Part shown: positions 7,766 to 15,782 of the stretch, piece by piece
How the letters are laid out: every line of letters begins with the position of its first letter
Position numbering within the stretch: position 1 is the stretch's first letter
Assembly (NCBI GenBank): GCA_938004015.1
Contig: CALKWU010000138.1
Span: 1 to 25,333, forward strand
Source: an uncultured Oceanobacillus sp.
GTDB lineage: Bacteria > Bacillota > Bacilli > Bacillales > Amphibacillaceae
Length of the DNA stretch: 25,333 bases
Reading direction: 5' to 3'
Notes under the pieces: model-generated
The model's input: the letters and a program-made list of their open reading frames with translations, nothing else
Database searches by the model: none
What the model was told of the DNA's origin: nothing
Made by a program: the position numbers and the translations under genes

Positions 7766-8659
7766 TTAATTATTTCCACCTACAGGGACGACTGCACCTT
7801 CATAAGTTTCTAAAATGTAGTTTTGGATTTCTTCTGATTGCAAGATGTCAACCAATGTTTGAAAGACTGGATTGTCTTTATCCTCTTCACGTATGGCAAT
7901 GACGTTCACGTATTCAGAGTTTTCATCTTCAATGAACAGCGCATCCTCTAATGGATTCAGACCGGCATCAATCGCATAGTTCGTATTGATGGCAACGAGT
8001 GCATCTTCCTCTGTTTCATACATTTCCGGTAAAAGCAGTGGATCAACTGCGGGATCGAAGTATAGATTTTTTGGATTTTCGACGATGTCGTCAATGGTTG
8101 CTGCCGATTTTTCCACATTTTCATCCAGTTTGATTAAGCCTTGTTGTTCAAATAGAGATAAAATACGGCCGTGATCCGGAATGCTGCGGCTGATGATCAC
8201 TTCTTGCCCGTCTTCAATGTCGTCAAGGCTCGTAATATTTTTGGAATAGACTCCCATCGGCTCAATGTGGATTCCGTCAATATAAGTAAGTTCATATCCT
8301 GTATCTTCGACCGTCTGTTCTAAGAACGGAATATGTTGGAAGAAGTTTGCATCGAGTCTACCTGATGCTAAGTCATCATTCGGCAATACGTAATCTTGGT
8401 ACGTTTCAATCTCAATAATGATTCCTTGCTCTTCCAATAAAGGTTTTGCTTCTTCCAAAATCTCGGCATGGGGTGTGCTTGATGCTCCGATGACCAATTC
8501 AACGGACTCGGTTGCTTCTTCTTCCGCTTGTTCTTCTTGAGCGTTATCCGCCTCATCTGCCCCATTCCCATCGGCAGTTGTTTCTTCATCTCCACTGCTG
8601 CCACAAGCAGCCAGCAACAATACAAAGAGTAACACGACTAAACTTAAAAGTTTCCTCAT
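7766..8659 (-). CDS. metQ: Methionine ABC transporter substrate-binding lipoprotein MetQ
   Basis: MetQ captures methionine outside the membrane and delivers it to MetP/MetN. The 297-residue precursor begins with a signal peptide and lipobox (LLLAAC, Cys19), then a Glu/Ala-rich linker (about 20-50). The NlpA/lipoprotein-9 domain follows: VELVIGASSTPHAEILEEAKPLL, NDDLASGRLDANFFQHIPFLE, and a C-terminal YVNVIAIREED. Linker and domain lengths are usual for the family. The ribosome site is AAGGAGAG. It is the last gene of metNPQ, 18 bases after metP, and is followed by a terminator. Confidence 0.96.
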   Translation of the reverse strand: MRKLLSLVVLLFVLLLAACGSSGDEETTADGNGADEADNAQEEQAEEEATESVELVIGASSTPHAEILEEAKPLLEEQGIIIEIETYQDYVLPNDDLASGRLDANFFQHIPFLEQTVEDTGYELTYIDGIHIEPMGVYSKNITSLDDIEDGQEVIISRSIPDHGRILSLFEQQGLIKLDENVEKSAATIDDIVENPKNLYFDPAVDPLLLPEMYETEEDALVAINTNYAIDAGLNPLEDALFIEDENSEYVNVIAIREEDKDNPVFQTLVDILQSEEIQNYILETYEGAVVPVGGNN

Positions 8660-8677
8660 TTTCGATTCTCTCCTTTT

Positions 8678-9334
8678 TTATCTTTTATCAATTTTATTGG
8701 TGATGAAATCTCCAATAAATTGGATAATGAATACAATAATCAAAATTAATACGATACAAACGAATACGATGTCGAATTGCCGACGTTGGAATCCATAGAA
8801 ATAGGCATAATCGCCAAGACCACCAGCCCCGATAATACCGGCGATGGCCGTATAGCCAATCAAGGCGATGGCCGTTACGGTAATTCCGGAAATGAGCGCC
8901 GGCAAGGATTCGGGAATCAATACTTTAAAAATAATCGTCCGGGTTTTTGCACCGATGGATTTTGCCGCTTCGATGACCCCTTTATCCACTTCACGGAAAG
9001 CTATTTCCACTAATCGGGCATAGAAAGGCGCCGTACCTATGATGAGCGCCGGCAATGCAGCACTAGGACCACGAATCGTCCCAATCAGAAAATCCGTAAA
9101 CGGGAATAACAAAAGAATTAACATAATGAAAGGAATCGAGCGGAATATGTTTACAATGGCTGCTGTCAGTGAATTGATGATTTTATTTTCCCAAATTCCA
9201 CCGTTTGCTGTTAAATACAACAACAGTCCGAGGAGAATTCCGAAAATGAATGTTCCGACCAAAGCGACCCCTGTCATATACAACGTTTCGTTTGTAGCTG
9301 TAATCAGGTCATCCACTCTTATATTGCTGAACAT
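8678..9334 (-). CDS. metP: Methionine ABC transporter permease MetP
   Basis: This is the membrane permease of the methionine importer (the MetI family in E. coli). The 218-residue protein has about five to six hydrophobic helices and the permease EAA-loop region EAAKSIGAKTRTIIFKVLIP, which contacts the MetN ATPase. Its ATG follows the metN stop directly, and its GGAGGT site lies inside the metN end, so translation is coupled. Confidence 0.96.
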   Translation of the reverse strand: MFSNIRVDDLITATNETLYMTGVALVGTFIFGILLGLLLYLTANGGIWENKIINSLTAAIVNIFRSIPFIMLILLLFPFTDFLIGTIRGPSAALPALIIGTAPFYARLVEIAFREVDKGVIEAAKSIGAKTRTIIFKVLIPESLPALISGITVTAIALIGYTAIAGIIGAGGLGDYAYFYGFQRRQFDIVFVCIVLILIIVFIIQFIGDFITNKIDKR

Positions 9335-10351
9335 TTAAATGACCTCCACTTCTACGGTCGTTTTCGATCGGATATATTGAATTGCTTCATTGACTTCGGA
9401 ATCTTCGCCAAGTACTTGCACAAATAACGTTCCGTAACTTCCCGTCTGGGTATTCGTGATTTTGCCTTGGAGGATGTTGATATCGATATCGTACCTTTTC
9501 GACAAGCGGCTGATTAAAGGTTGATTCGCGGTATCTCCAATGAACTGCAATTTCAACAATGTCCCATCTGGATTCGCTTCGATCAATTCCGTTATGCTTT
9601 CATCCTCATCATCACCCATCATCTGCTGGACAAATCTTTTCGTCACCGGTTGTTTCGGATTGGTGAATACATCCAGCACATCTCCAAGTTCAACGATATT
9701 CCCTTCCTCCATCACTGCCACCCGATGACAAATTTTCCGGATAACATGCATTTCGTGAGTGATCAAAATGATCGTCAAGCCCATTTTTTCGTTGATATCG
9801 ACCAAGAGATCGAGGATGGAATTCGTCGTTTCCGGATCTAAAGCAGAAGTAGCTTCATCACATAGTAAAAGTTTCGGTTTGTTCGCCAAAGCTCTGGCAA
9901 TGCCCACCCGTTGTTTCTGACCGCCACTCAATTGGGATGGATAAGCATTTTCGCGTCCGGTCAATCCGACAAGATCGATAAGTTCCTGAACCCGCTTCAT
10001 ACGTTCCGTTTTGTTGACACCCGCGATTTCCAATGGGAAAGCAATATTTTCGGCGACCGTTCTTGACCATAATAAATTGAAATGCTGGAAAATCATGCCG
10101 ATATTTTGTCTAGCGACTCGAAGTTCATGCGAATCCAGTTCAGTTATTTCTTTATCACCGATTCTAATCTTCCCGTTGGTCGGTTCTTCCAAACGGTTGA
10201 TGAGGCGGATGAAAGTACTTTTACCGGCACCACTATAGCCGATGACCCCGAAAATTTCGCCTTCTTTTATTTCCAAATCGACATCATTAACAGCCGTAAT
10301 TTTTCGATCCTTCGTTATAAACTGTTTCTTCAACCCTTTAATGGAAATCAA
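9335..10351 (-). CDS. metN: Methionine ABC transporter ATP-binding protein MetN
   Basis: MetN powers methionine (and D-methionine) import. The 338-residue protein has Walker A GYSGAGKST (38-46), signature LSGGQKQR (141-148), Walker B LLLCDEATSALD and H-loop ILITHE. A C-terminal NIL ligand-sensing domain (about 265-338, LKLQFIGDTANQPLIS onward) is the part known to bind methionine and mediate transinhibition in this family. The start is TTG at 10349-10351, eight bases after AAGGAG. Its transcript begins far upstream at an S-box riboswitch. Confidence 0.97.
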   Translation of the reverse strand: MISIKGLKKQFITKDRKITAVNDVDLEIKEGEIFGVIGYSGAGKSTFIRLINRLEEPTNGKIRIGDKEITELDSHELRVARQNIGMIFQHFNLLWSRTVAENIAFPLEIAGVNKTERMKRVQELIDLVGLTGRENAYPSQLSGGQKQRVGIARALANKPKLLLCDEATSALDPETTNSILDLLVDINEKMGLTIILITHEMHVIRKICHRVAVMEEGNIVELGDVLDVFTNPKQPVTKRFVQQMMGDDEDESITELIEANPDGTLLKLQFIGDTANQPLISRLSKRYDIDINILQGKITNTQTGSYGTLFVQVLGEDSEVNEAIQYIRSKTTVEVEVI

Positions 10352-10377
10352 AATAATAACTCCTTCCTAGATTCAAA

Positions 10378-10740
10378 GGCGTAAGTGCCCTTGCAGGTTA
10401 AAAGCGCCACGTCCTGTCGCAACGCCTGCACTAGCACGTCCTGTGCGTCGTAGCAACGTATAAACTGTGCCTAACAGGACGTTAGGTTGTTCGATGTTGC
10501 CACAGGACGTGGCGTACTTAGTCGAACTTCCTCTTAATATTTGAGATAAAAGAAACACCGAGGAACGAGCCAATGTTGACTTATCGCAATGGAGAAGAGT
10601 GAAGTTTGGGACTGTGCTAAATGCTCGTCGTGTTGCAAGCCAACTCGATGAAGTTGCACTCCTCGCATTTGTGCTCGCCCATCAAAATAAGTGCTAGTTG
10701 CTGGGCACTGGAGCCGGACATGGCTATTCCGGCTACTTAA
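10378..10740 (-). repeat. Palindrome-rich repeat-like element between the SAM riboswitch and metN
   Basis: This non-coding block has its own structure. The 9-mer ACGTCCTGT occurs at 10409-10417 and 10436-10444, and its complement ACAGGACGT at 10474-10482 and 10502-10510. The outer pair extends to 19-base arms (10405-10423 and 10496-10514, 18 of 19 paired). A second part (10560-10740) holds more stems: AGCCGGA/TCCGGCT at 10712-10734, AGTGC/GCACT at 10690-10709, and AATGC/GCATT arms at 10620-10670. The minus strand has short open frames here but they have no ribosome sites. It looks like an intergenic multicopy element of Bacillaceae; only a genome search can show copies. The outer boundaries are approximate. 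Confidence 0.5.
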
Positions 10741-10762
10741 ACTTAATACAGCCAAAACTATT

Positions 10763-10805
10763 AAAAAAACAAAAGCGTCTTTCTGATAAAAGAACAGAAA
10801 GACGC
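10763..10805 (-). terminator. S-box riboswitch terminator (expression platform)
   Basis: On the minus strand GCGTCTTTCTG pairs with CAGAAAGACGC around a nine-base loop, followed by TTTTGTTTTTTT. It sits 24 bases after the aptamer, as in S-box attenuators that terminate when SAM is bound. Confidence 0.92.
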
Positions 10806-10829
10806 ATGGATACGGAATCATTTCGTGTT

Positions 10830-10932
10830 CTCTTATCTCTCAATACAACTTGCAGGAATTGGCACCTTTCAATCGAAATTGAAGGTTGCCGCGGTTTCAC
10901 TGGGCCAGTCCCTCCGCCGCTCTTGATAAGAG
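10830..10932 (-). promoter_or_regulatory. S-box (SAM-I) riboswitch aptamer
   Basis: The minus strand carries the classic S-box blocks in order: CTCTTATCAAGAG, GGCGGAGGGACTGGCCC, AAACCGCGGCAACC, GGTGCCAATTCCTGC and the closing GAGATAAGAG that pairs with the first block. SAM binding is known to favour the terminator downstream; low SAM lets transcription proceed into metNPQ. The aptamer is about 480 bases from metN, unusually far because of the repeat-like block in between. Confidence 0.96.
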
Positions 10933-10957
10933 GTCGCTATTCAGTTGATTACATGGA

Positions 10958-10986
10958 ATCATAGCATGCCATTCTGCATCTGTCAA
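10958..10986 (-). promoter_or_regulatory. Promoter of the S-box/metNPQ transcript
   Basis: TTGACA (10981-10986) and TATGAT (10958-10963) are exactly 17 bases apart on the minus strand, a near-consensus sigma-A promoter. It is placed about 25 bases before the S-box aptamer and overlaps the end of yusE. Confidence 0.85.
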
Positions 10987-11300
10987 TAGTTTGATTGAAA
11001 TAATTCCGGCTTGTATTGCAGCAAATAGCGGTAAATGTTTCCCGTCGAATAAAAAGTATAGATTTTTTCCTTGACTTCATCATCTTGTTTGATCAAAAGA
11101 CAAGGCACGCTTTCAATTTTATGTTCATACAGAAATTTTTCTTCGTAATTTGCGTTCATCTCGAGGAAAATTTCTTGCTGGTGGATACCTTCAATCTTTT
11201 CCAACATCATCCTGGCGACCTTGCAAGTTCCACAAAAAGGTGTATGGATAAACAGGATGTAGGAATCTTGCTGCAATTGGTCGGATGTGACTTTTTTCAT
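10983..11300 (-). CDS. yusE: Thioredoxin-like protein, YusE type
   Basis: This is a 105-residue thioredoxin-fold protein with the active-site motif CGTC (Cys23, Cys26) in HTPFCGTCKVAR and the cis-proline region ESVPCLLI, which carries an additional cysteine. The usual thioredoxin WCGPC is absent, so the redox partner is probably specific and is unknown. It follows yusF by 13 bases and is likely cotranscribed. Gene order matches B. subtilis yusE. The -35 box of the met promoter overlaps its stop codon. Confidence 0.85.
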   Translation of the reverse strand: MKKVTSDQLQQDSYILFIHTPFCGTCKVARMMLEKIEGIHQQEIFLEMNANYEEKFLYEHKIESVPCLLIKQDDEVKEKIYTFYSTGNIYRYLLQYKPELFQSNY

Positions 11301-11313
11301 ACACTCACCTGAT

Positions 11314-11670
11314 TCAGTATAAATAAATCGGTCTTACGGAAAAATGCTTTTGAACGAGCAAAGATGCAATGATTTTATAAGGAGTGCTCGCCACCTCTCG
11401 ATAATCTTTGCTGATATGGATATGTTCGGCATGAGGCAATTCTTTTGCCAATTGTTTTCTCAACTTCAGTCCTGAACGATCCTCATCGACGAAAATATAG
11501 ACATCATTATCGTCCAGATGGTACGTTTCCAACATTTCATCAAATCGATGAATACCTAAGGTACCGTTTGTACAAACAATCGTAACATCTTCATCGAGGA
11601 CTTCTTCAACCTTGCGTTTATCACTCAAACCTTCGACAATGATCACTTTTTCAGCTTCGTGCCCTATCAT
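11314..11670 (-). CDS. yusF: Small Toprim-domain protein, YusF type
   Basis: The product is 118 residues from ATG 11668-11670, which follows AAGGAG by nine bases; a 19-residue longer frame upstream lacks a site. The whole protein is a Toprim fold: the conserved Glu13 in VIIVEGLSDK and the DxD pair Asp62/Asp64 in IFVDEDRSG, which bind metal in topoisomerases, primases and OLD-type nucleases. No other domain is present. Similar stand-alone Toprim proteins are related to ribonuclease M5, but the target of YusF is not known to me. It starts the yusF-yusE unit. Confidence 0.85.
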   Translation of the reverse strand: MIGHEAEKVIIVEGLSDKRKVEEVLDEDVTIVCTNGTLGIHRFDEMLETYHLDDNDVYIFVDEDRSGLKLRKQLAKELPHAEHIHISKDYREVASTPYKIIASLLVQKHFSVRPIYLY

Positions 11671-11694
11671 CCCACGACACTCCTTATTTTTCAA

Positions 11695-11723
11695 GTCATA
11701 TGTTTCAGACCAAATAAGGTCAA
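11695..11723 (-). promoter_or_regulatory. Promoter of yusF-yusE
   Basis: TTGACC (11718-11723) and TATGAC (11695-11700) have a 17-base spacer on the minus strand and lie just upstream of the yusF ribosome site. It follows the gcvH terminator, so yusF-yusE is a separate unit. Confidence 0.6.
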
Positions 11724-11745
11724 CCAACCACTAGCTTTCTAAAAA

Positions 11746-11783
11746 TGAAAAGGCCGACTACTCATCCATCCGTATAGTCGGCC
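11746..11783 (-). terminator. Terminator of gcvH
   Basis: The arms AGGCCGACTA (11751-11760) and TAGTCGGCCT (11774-11783) form a ten-base-pair stem, followed on the minus strand by TTTTCATTTTT. It begins 18 bases after the gcvH stop. Confidence 0.88.
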
Positions 11784-11800
11784 TCCTTTCATTCAGATAT

Positions 11801-12187
11801 TTAATCCTCTTCAATGATTGCTTTGTATTCTTCTGCAGTGAGCAATCCATCCAATGCGCTTTCGTCCTCGATTTCCACAACAATCATCCAAGCTCCATCG
11901 TAAGGAGATTCGTTGACCAGTTCCGGACTGTCTTCCAATTCTTCGTTCACTTCCACAACAGTTCCACTCACCGGAGAGTAAAGTTCTGAAACGGTTTTCA
12001 CGGATTCAACACTACCGAACGAATCATCTGCTTCAACCGTATCATCTACTTCAGGAAGTTCGACGAAAACGATGTCTCCGAGTTCACTTTGCGCAAAATC
12101 GGTGATTCCAATACGGACTTTATTGTCGCCTTCTTTTTTTACCCATTCGTGTTCCTTCGTATAAAGCAAATCTTCTGGCAAGCTCAT
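11801..12187 (-). CDS. gcvH: Glycine cleavage system H protein / lipoyl carrier GcvH
   Basis: GcvH carries a lipoyl group on a lysine and shuttles methylamine in glycine cleavage. In Bacillus it is also the first octanoyl acceptor from which LipL moves the group to other dehydrogenases. The 128-residue protein has the lipoylation site Lys64 in GSVESVKTVSELYSP and the usual length. No gcvT or gcvP is nearby, which fits the relay role. The ribosome site is GAAAGGATGAG. A possible -10 TATAGT lies upstream (about 12224-12229). It is a single-gene unit by its terminator. Confidence 0.96.
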   Translation of the reverse strand: MSLPEDLLYTKEHEWVKKEGDNKVRIGITDFAQSELGDIVFVELPEVDDTVEADDSFGSVESVKTVSELYSPVSGTVVEVNEELEDSPELVNESPYDGAWMIVVEIEDESALDGLLTAEEYKAIIEED

Positions 12188-12284
12188 CGGCTCTCATCCT
12201 TTCAAAATCATTCTTAATCTTACTATACAATGGAAGTGTGATAAAATCCACTTGTCTCCCATCAATTGTGAAATTCCTTATTCC

Positions 12285-12644
12285 TTAGGATAACCAAGTT
12301 TCTTCATATTGTTCCTCTTTGAATCCGACAGTCACTTTGTTTCCGTCGGTTGCGATCGGCCGTTTGATCAACATGCCGTCCGAGGCGAGCGCCTCTGCCA
12401 TTTCTTCTGTCGTCATGTTTTTTATTTTTTCTTTCATGTTCAATTCACGATATTTCTTCCCGCTCGTATTGAAAAATCTTCTTGGCGGAAGTCCGCTTTT
12501 TTCGATAAGTGTAAGCAACTCTTCCTTGGAAGGTGTCTCTTCCACGATATGTACCGCATTGAAAGTGACGTCATTTTCTTCCAACCACTTCTTTGCTTTT
12601 TTACAAGTACCACAATTCGGATACCAATAAAAAGTCAATGCCAT
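12285..12644 (-). CDS. yusI: ArsC/Spx-family protein, YusI type
   Basis: This is a 119-residue thioredoxin-fold protein of the ArsC/Spx/YffB family. It carries the redox pair Cys11-x-x-Cys14 in YPNCGTCKKAKKW and the family's GLPPRRFFNTSGKKYREL and LIKRPI segments. The CxxC is shared with Spx, but residues needed for RNA polymerase binding cannot be judged here. The function of the YusI branch is unclear to me. The start is ATG 12642-12644, nine bases after AAGGAG; the frame's upstream TTG is less likely. Its position beside gcvH and fadE matches B. subtilis yusI. Confidence 0.88.
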   Translation of the reverse strand: MALTFYWYPNCGTCKKAKKWLEENDVTFNAVHIVEETPSKEELLTLIEKSGLPPRRFFNTSGKKYRELNMKEKIKNMTTEEMAEALASDGMLIKRPIATDGNKVTVGFKEEQYEETWLS

Positions 12645-12730
12645 CAAAACCAACTCCTTCGTTTCGTTATCCCTATTTTAGCATAGAAGGAAAGGAATGA
12701 CAGTCATTTTATGGTGCTTCGGGCAAGAGA

Positions 12731-12757
12731 ATACCCGGAGAAATTCCCCCCGGGTAT
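12731..12757 (-). terminator. Possible terminator after fadE
   Basis: ATACCCGG (12731-12738) pairs with CCGGGTAT (12750-12757) just after the fadE stop. The minus-strand exit (TCTCTTG) is only weakly T-rich, so efficiency is uncertain. Confidence 0.55.
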
Positions 12758-12765
12758 GGTTTCCA

Positions 12766-14550
12766 TCAAACGACGTACTTTTCGTTTTCGATGATTGTTT
12801 TGGCGATTTGACGTTTTTTGGCGATGACATTCGTCGGCGTATGACGAGTCAATTTACGGAGAGATGAAAGCATCATCCGCAGATTGTCTCCTTCCTCCAC
12901 CGCAATCAAGATTTCTTTCGCCCAAGCTTCAATCCGGTTGAATGCCTCTTGGACGTAAACTTGCGTGTAGAGAAGCTTCAATTCATTTTCATCTGCACCG
13001 GATGCGTTGATCGCTTTTTCCGTCCGCAGTACAGCAGACTCCATGTTGAATACTTCTCCGACCATGTTCGCCAAGTTGATGAGGATTTCCTGTTCGTTTT
13101 CAATTTTTTGCATATATTTCTGTACTGCAAGCCCGGCAGCCATCAAAATGATTTTCTTGGCGTTTTCAACCAAATATTTTTCTTGTTCGAGCGGCTCATT
13201 GCCGATTTCTTCCGGCATCATCATCAACAGCTCTTCTTGGAGACCTTGGGCTTTTTCAAGAAGCGGGAGTTCACCTTTCATCGCTTTTTTCAACAAGGTT
13301 CCCGGAACGAGGAGACGGTTGATTTCGTTTGTCCCTTCAAAAATCCGGTTGATTCGTGAATCACGATAAATTCTTTCCACTTCATATTCTTCCATATAAC
13401 CGTAACCGCCATGTAACTGTACCGCTTCGTCAGCTGTACGGTCAAGCAACTCTGTAGCCATGTATTTCGTGATGGAGCATTCGATTTGGTATTCAGCTAT
13501 TGCCCGGGCAATTTCCCGACCATCGTCCAACTCTTCATCCGACAACGCACCCATTCTTTGCTCAAAAAGCCCAACAGTACGATAGACGGCACTTTCATTA
13601 GCATAAATTTCGCTGGCCATCGTAGCGAGTTTCGATTGGGTCAACGAAAAACTGGAAATCGGCACATTAAACTGTTGACGCTCATTCACATATTTCGTGG
13701 TAACTTCCAATGCCCGCTTCGCTCCACCAACGCTTCCGACTGCAAGCTTATAACGTCCGACGTTCAAAATATTGAATGCGATGATGTGGCCACGGCCTTT
13801 TTCACCGAGCAAGTTTTCCACCGGAACTTCCGCATCTTCCAAAATGAGCGTCCGTGTGGAAGAACTCTTGATTCCCATCTTTTTCTCTTCCGCACCGGTC
13901 GAAACTCCTGGAAAGTCCCGTTCGACGATGAAAGCGGTAAAGTGTTCGCCGTCAATTTTCGCATAGACGATGAACACATCGGCAAAGCCGGAGTTTGTAA
14001 TCCATTGTTTTTCCCCATTCAAAATATAATGGGTTCCGGCTTCATTCAGTTTAGCCGTCGTTTTTGCCGAGAGCGCATCTGAGCCAGATCCCGGTTCCGT
14101 CAATGCATAGGCGGCGATCAATTCACCGGTCGCAAGCTTCGGCAGGTATTTCTCCTTCTGTTCTTTATTTCCAAAAAACACAATCGGTAGCGAGCCGATG
14201 CCGACATGAGCTCCGTGCGTGACGGAAAATCCTCCTGCTAGCGACATCTTTTCAGTGATCAAGGAAGAACTGATTTTGTCGAGACCAATCCCACCATACA
14301 CTTCCGGAACGTCTGCCCCTAATAATCCTAATTCTCCTGCTTTTTTCAACAGCTTGACGGAATGTTCGAATTCATGATTCTCCAAGTTGTCGATGACTGG
14401 CCAAACTTCATTGACGACATAATCTTCCGTCGTTTTCGCAATCATTTCATGCTCGTCGGTGAAGTCTTCCGGAGTGATGATATCTTCACCTTGCAAATCT
14501 TCAATAAGGAATGCCCCACCTTTAATGAGTTTGTCTTTTGTTTCGCTCAT
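12766..14550 (-). CDS. fadE: Acyl-CoA dehydrogenase FadE
   Basis: FadE performs the first step of beta-oxidation, the FAD-dependent conversion of acyl-CoA to trans-2-enoyl-CoA. The 594-residue protein has the acyl-CoA dehydrogenase core: substrate and FAD loops YALTEPGSGSDALS and EKQWITNSGFADVFIVYAK, and the C-terminal LHGGYGYMEEYEVERIYRDSRI followed by IFEGTNEINR. An extra helical C-terminal domain of about 170 residues (400-594) is typical of the long FadE type in Bacillus. It is the last gene of fadN-fadA-fadE, 37 bases after fadA. Confidence 0.95.
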   Translation of the reverse strand: MSETKDKLIKGGAFLIEDLQGEDIITPEDFTDEHEMIAKTTEDYVVNEVWPVIDNLENHEFEHSVKLLKKAGELGLLGADVPEVYGGIGLDKISSSLITEKMSLAGGFSVTHGAHVGIGSLPIVFFGNKEQKEKYLPKLATGELIAAYALTEPGSGSDALSAKTTAKLNEAGTHYILNGEKQWITNSGFADVFIVYAKIDGEHFTAFIVERDFPGVSTGAEEKKMGIKSSSTRTLILEDAEVPVENLLGEKGRGHIIAFNILNVGRYKLAVGSVGGAKRALEVTTKYVNERQQFNVPISSFSLTQSKLATMASEIYANESAVYRTVGLFEQRMGALSDEELDDGREIARAIAEYQIECSITKYMATELLDRTADEAVQLHGGYGYMEEYEVERIYRDSRINRIFEGTNEINRLLVPGTLLKKAMKGELPLLEKAQGLQEELLMMMPEEIGNEPLEQEKYLVENAKKIILMAAGLAVQKYMQKIENEQEILINLANMVGEVFNMESAVLRTEKAINASGADENELKLLYTQVYVQEAFNRIEAWAKEILIAVEEGDNLRMMLSSLRKLTRHTPTNVIAKKRQIAKTIIENEKYVV

Positions 14551-14587
14551 GATTCATCTTCCCCTTTTCTTGTAAATTTTCATGGAT

Positions 14588-15763
14588 TTAAACGAGCTCG
14601 AATACACCTGCTGCCCCCATGCCACCGCCGATACACATCGTCACGAGACCGAATTGGACATTACGGCGTCTCATTTCATACGCTAGAGTCAACGTCAATT
14701 TAGTGCCTGTCATGCCGAGTGGGTGACCTAAAGCAATTGCCCCGCCATTGACATTGACAATGGAAGTGTCCAAATCCAACGCTTCAATGACTCGCAATGA
14801 CTGGGAGGCGAACGCTTCATTCAATTCGATCAAACCGATATCGGAAAGTTCCAATCCGGCAAGCTCCAATGCTTTTGGAATCGCCTCCACCGGGCCTACC
14901 CCCATGATTTCCGGCTCGACTCCGGCTACTGCATAAGAGCGGAATTTCAACAATGGTTCAAAGCCTTCCGCTTTTGCTTTTTCGTGTTCCATCAACAACA
15001 CGGTTGCTGCACCGTCACTCATTTGCGACGAGTTTCCGGCAGTGACAGATCCGTTCACGTGGAAAGCCGGTTTTAATGTCGACAACACGTCCACGTTCGT
15101 ATCTTCCCTGACTCCTTCATCCATCTCAAACAACTTTGTTTTCTCAATGATTTTATTATCCTCGCCGACCACCCGTTCTGTCACTTCCACTGGAACGATT
15201 TCGTCATCAAATTTCCCTTCTCGGATCGCTTTTGCTGCCCGTTCATGACTTTGGGCTGCAAATGCGTCTTGATCCTCACGGGAAATGTTGAAGCGATTCG
15301 CCACTTCTTCTGCCGTATGCCCCATTCCCATGTAGTAACCCATCGCATCTTCCACCAGTCTCGGATTCGGTTTGATGACGTGCCCCCCCATTGGAATGAG
15401 ACTCATGGATTCGGCACCACCGGCAATGATCGTGTCGGCGGCACCGACCATAATCCGTTCTGCCCCGTAAGCAATCGACTGCAAGCCGGAAGAGCAATAT
15501 CGGTTGATCGTAATTCCCGGAACTTCCTTTGGCAACCCTGCCAACGCGGCGATATTACGAGCCATGTTCATCCCCTGTTCCGCTTCCGGCATCGCACATC
15601 CGATAATGACATCATCAATGTTTCCGGAGTAATCCCCTGCCCGTTTCAACGTTTCCTTGATCGTCAAGGCGGCCAAATCATCTGGCCTCATATTGGCGAG
15701 ACTGCCTCGCTTCGCCTTTCCGACAGGGGTTCTTGCTCCTGCGACAATTACTGCTTCTTTCAC
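14588..15763 (-). CDS. fadA: 3-ketoacyl-CoA thiolase FadA
   Basis: This thiolase cleaves 3-ketoacyl-CoA to acetyl-CoA and a shortened acyl-CoA. The protein is 391 residues from the GTG at 15761-15763, which follows GAGGGGGAG; the 29-residue upstream extension in the same frame is basic and runs into fadN. Catalytic marks are Cys90 in NRYCSSGLQS, His in GGAIALGHPLGMTG and Cys in VTMCIGGGMGAAG. It lies 19 bases after fadN. Confidence 0.96.
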   Translation of the reverse strand: MKEAVIVAGARTPVGKAKRGSLANMRPDDLAALTIKETLKRAGDYSGNIDDVIIGCAMPEAEQGMNMARNIAALAGLPKEVPGITINRYCSSGLQSIAYGAERIMVGAADTIIAGGAESMSLIPMGGHVIKPNPRLVEDAMGYYMGMGHTAEEVANRFNISREDQDAFAAQSHERAAKAIREGKFDDEIVPVEVTERVVGEDNKIIEKTKLFEMDEGVREDTNVDVLSTLKPAFHVNGSVTAGNSSQMSDGAATVLLMEHEKAKAEGFEPLLKFRSYAVAGVEPEIMGVGPVEAIPKALELAGLELSDIGLIELNEAFASQSLRVIEALDLDTSIVNVNGGAIALGHPLGMTGTKLTLTLAYEMRRRNVQFGLVTMCIGGGMGAAGVFELV

Positions 15764-15782
15764 TTTTCTCCCCCTCTTTCTT

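Noticed and set aside
10373..10821. Two minus-strand open frames of 66 and 95 codons
   Set aside because: They lie in the palindrome-rich element, have no ribosome sites, and their openness follows from the repeat sequence; treated as non-coding.
13486..14082. A 198-codon plus-strand open frame
   Set aside because: Antisense shadow of fadE; no ribosome site and no recognisable domain.
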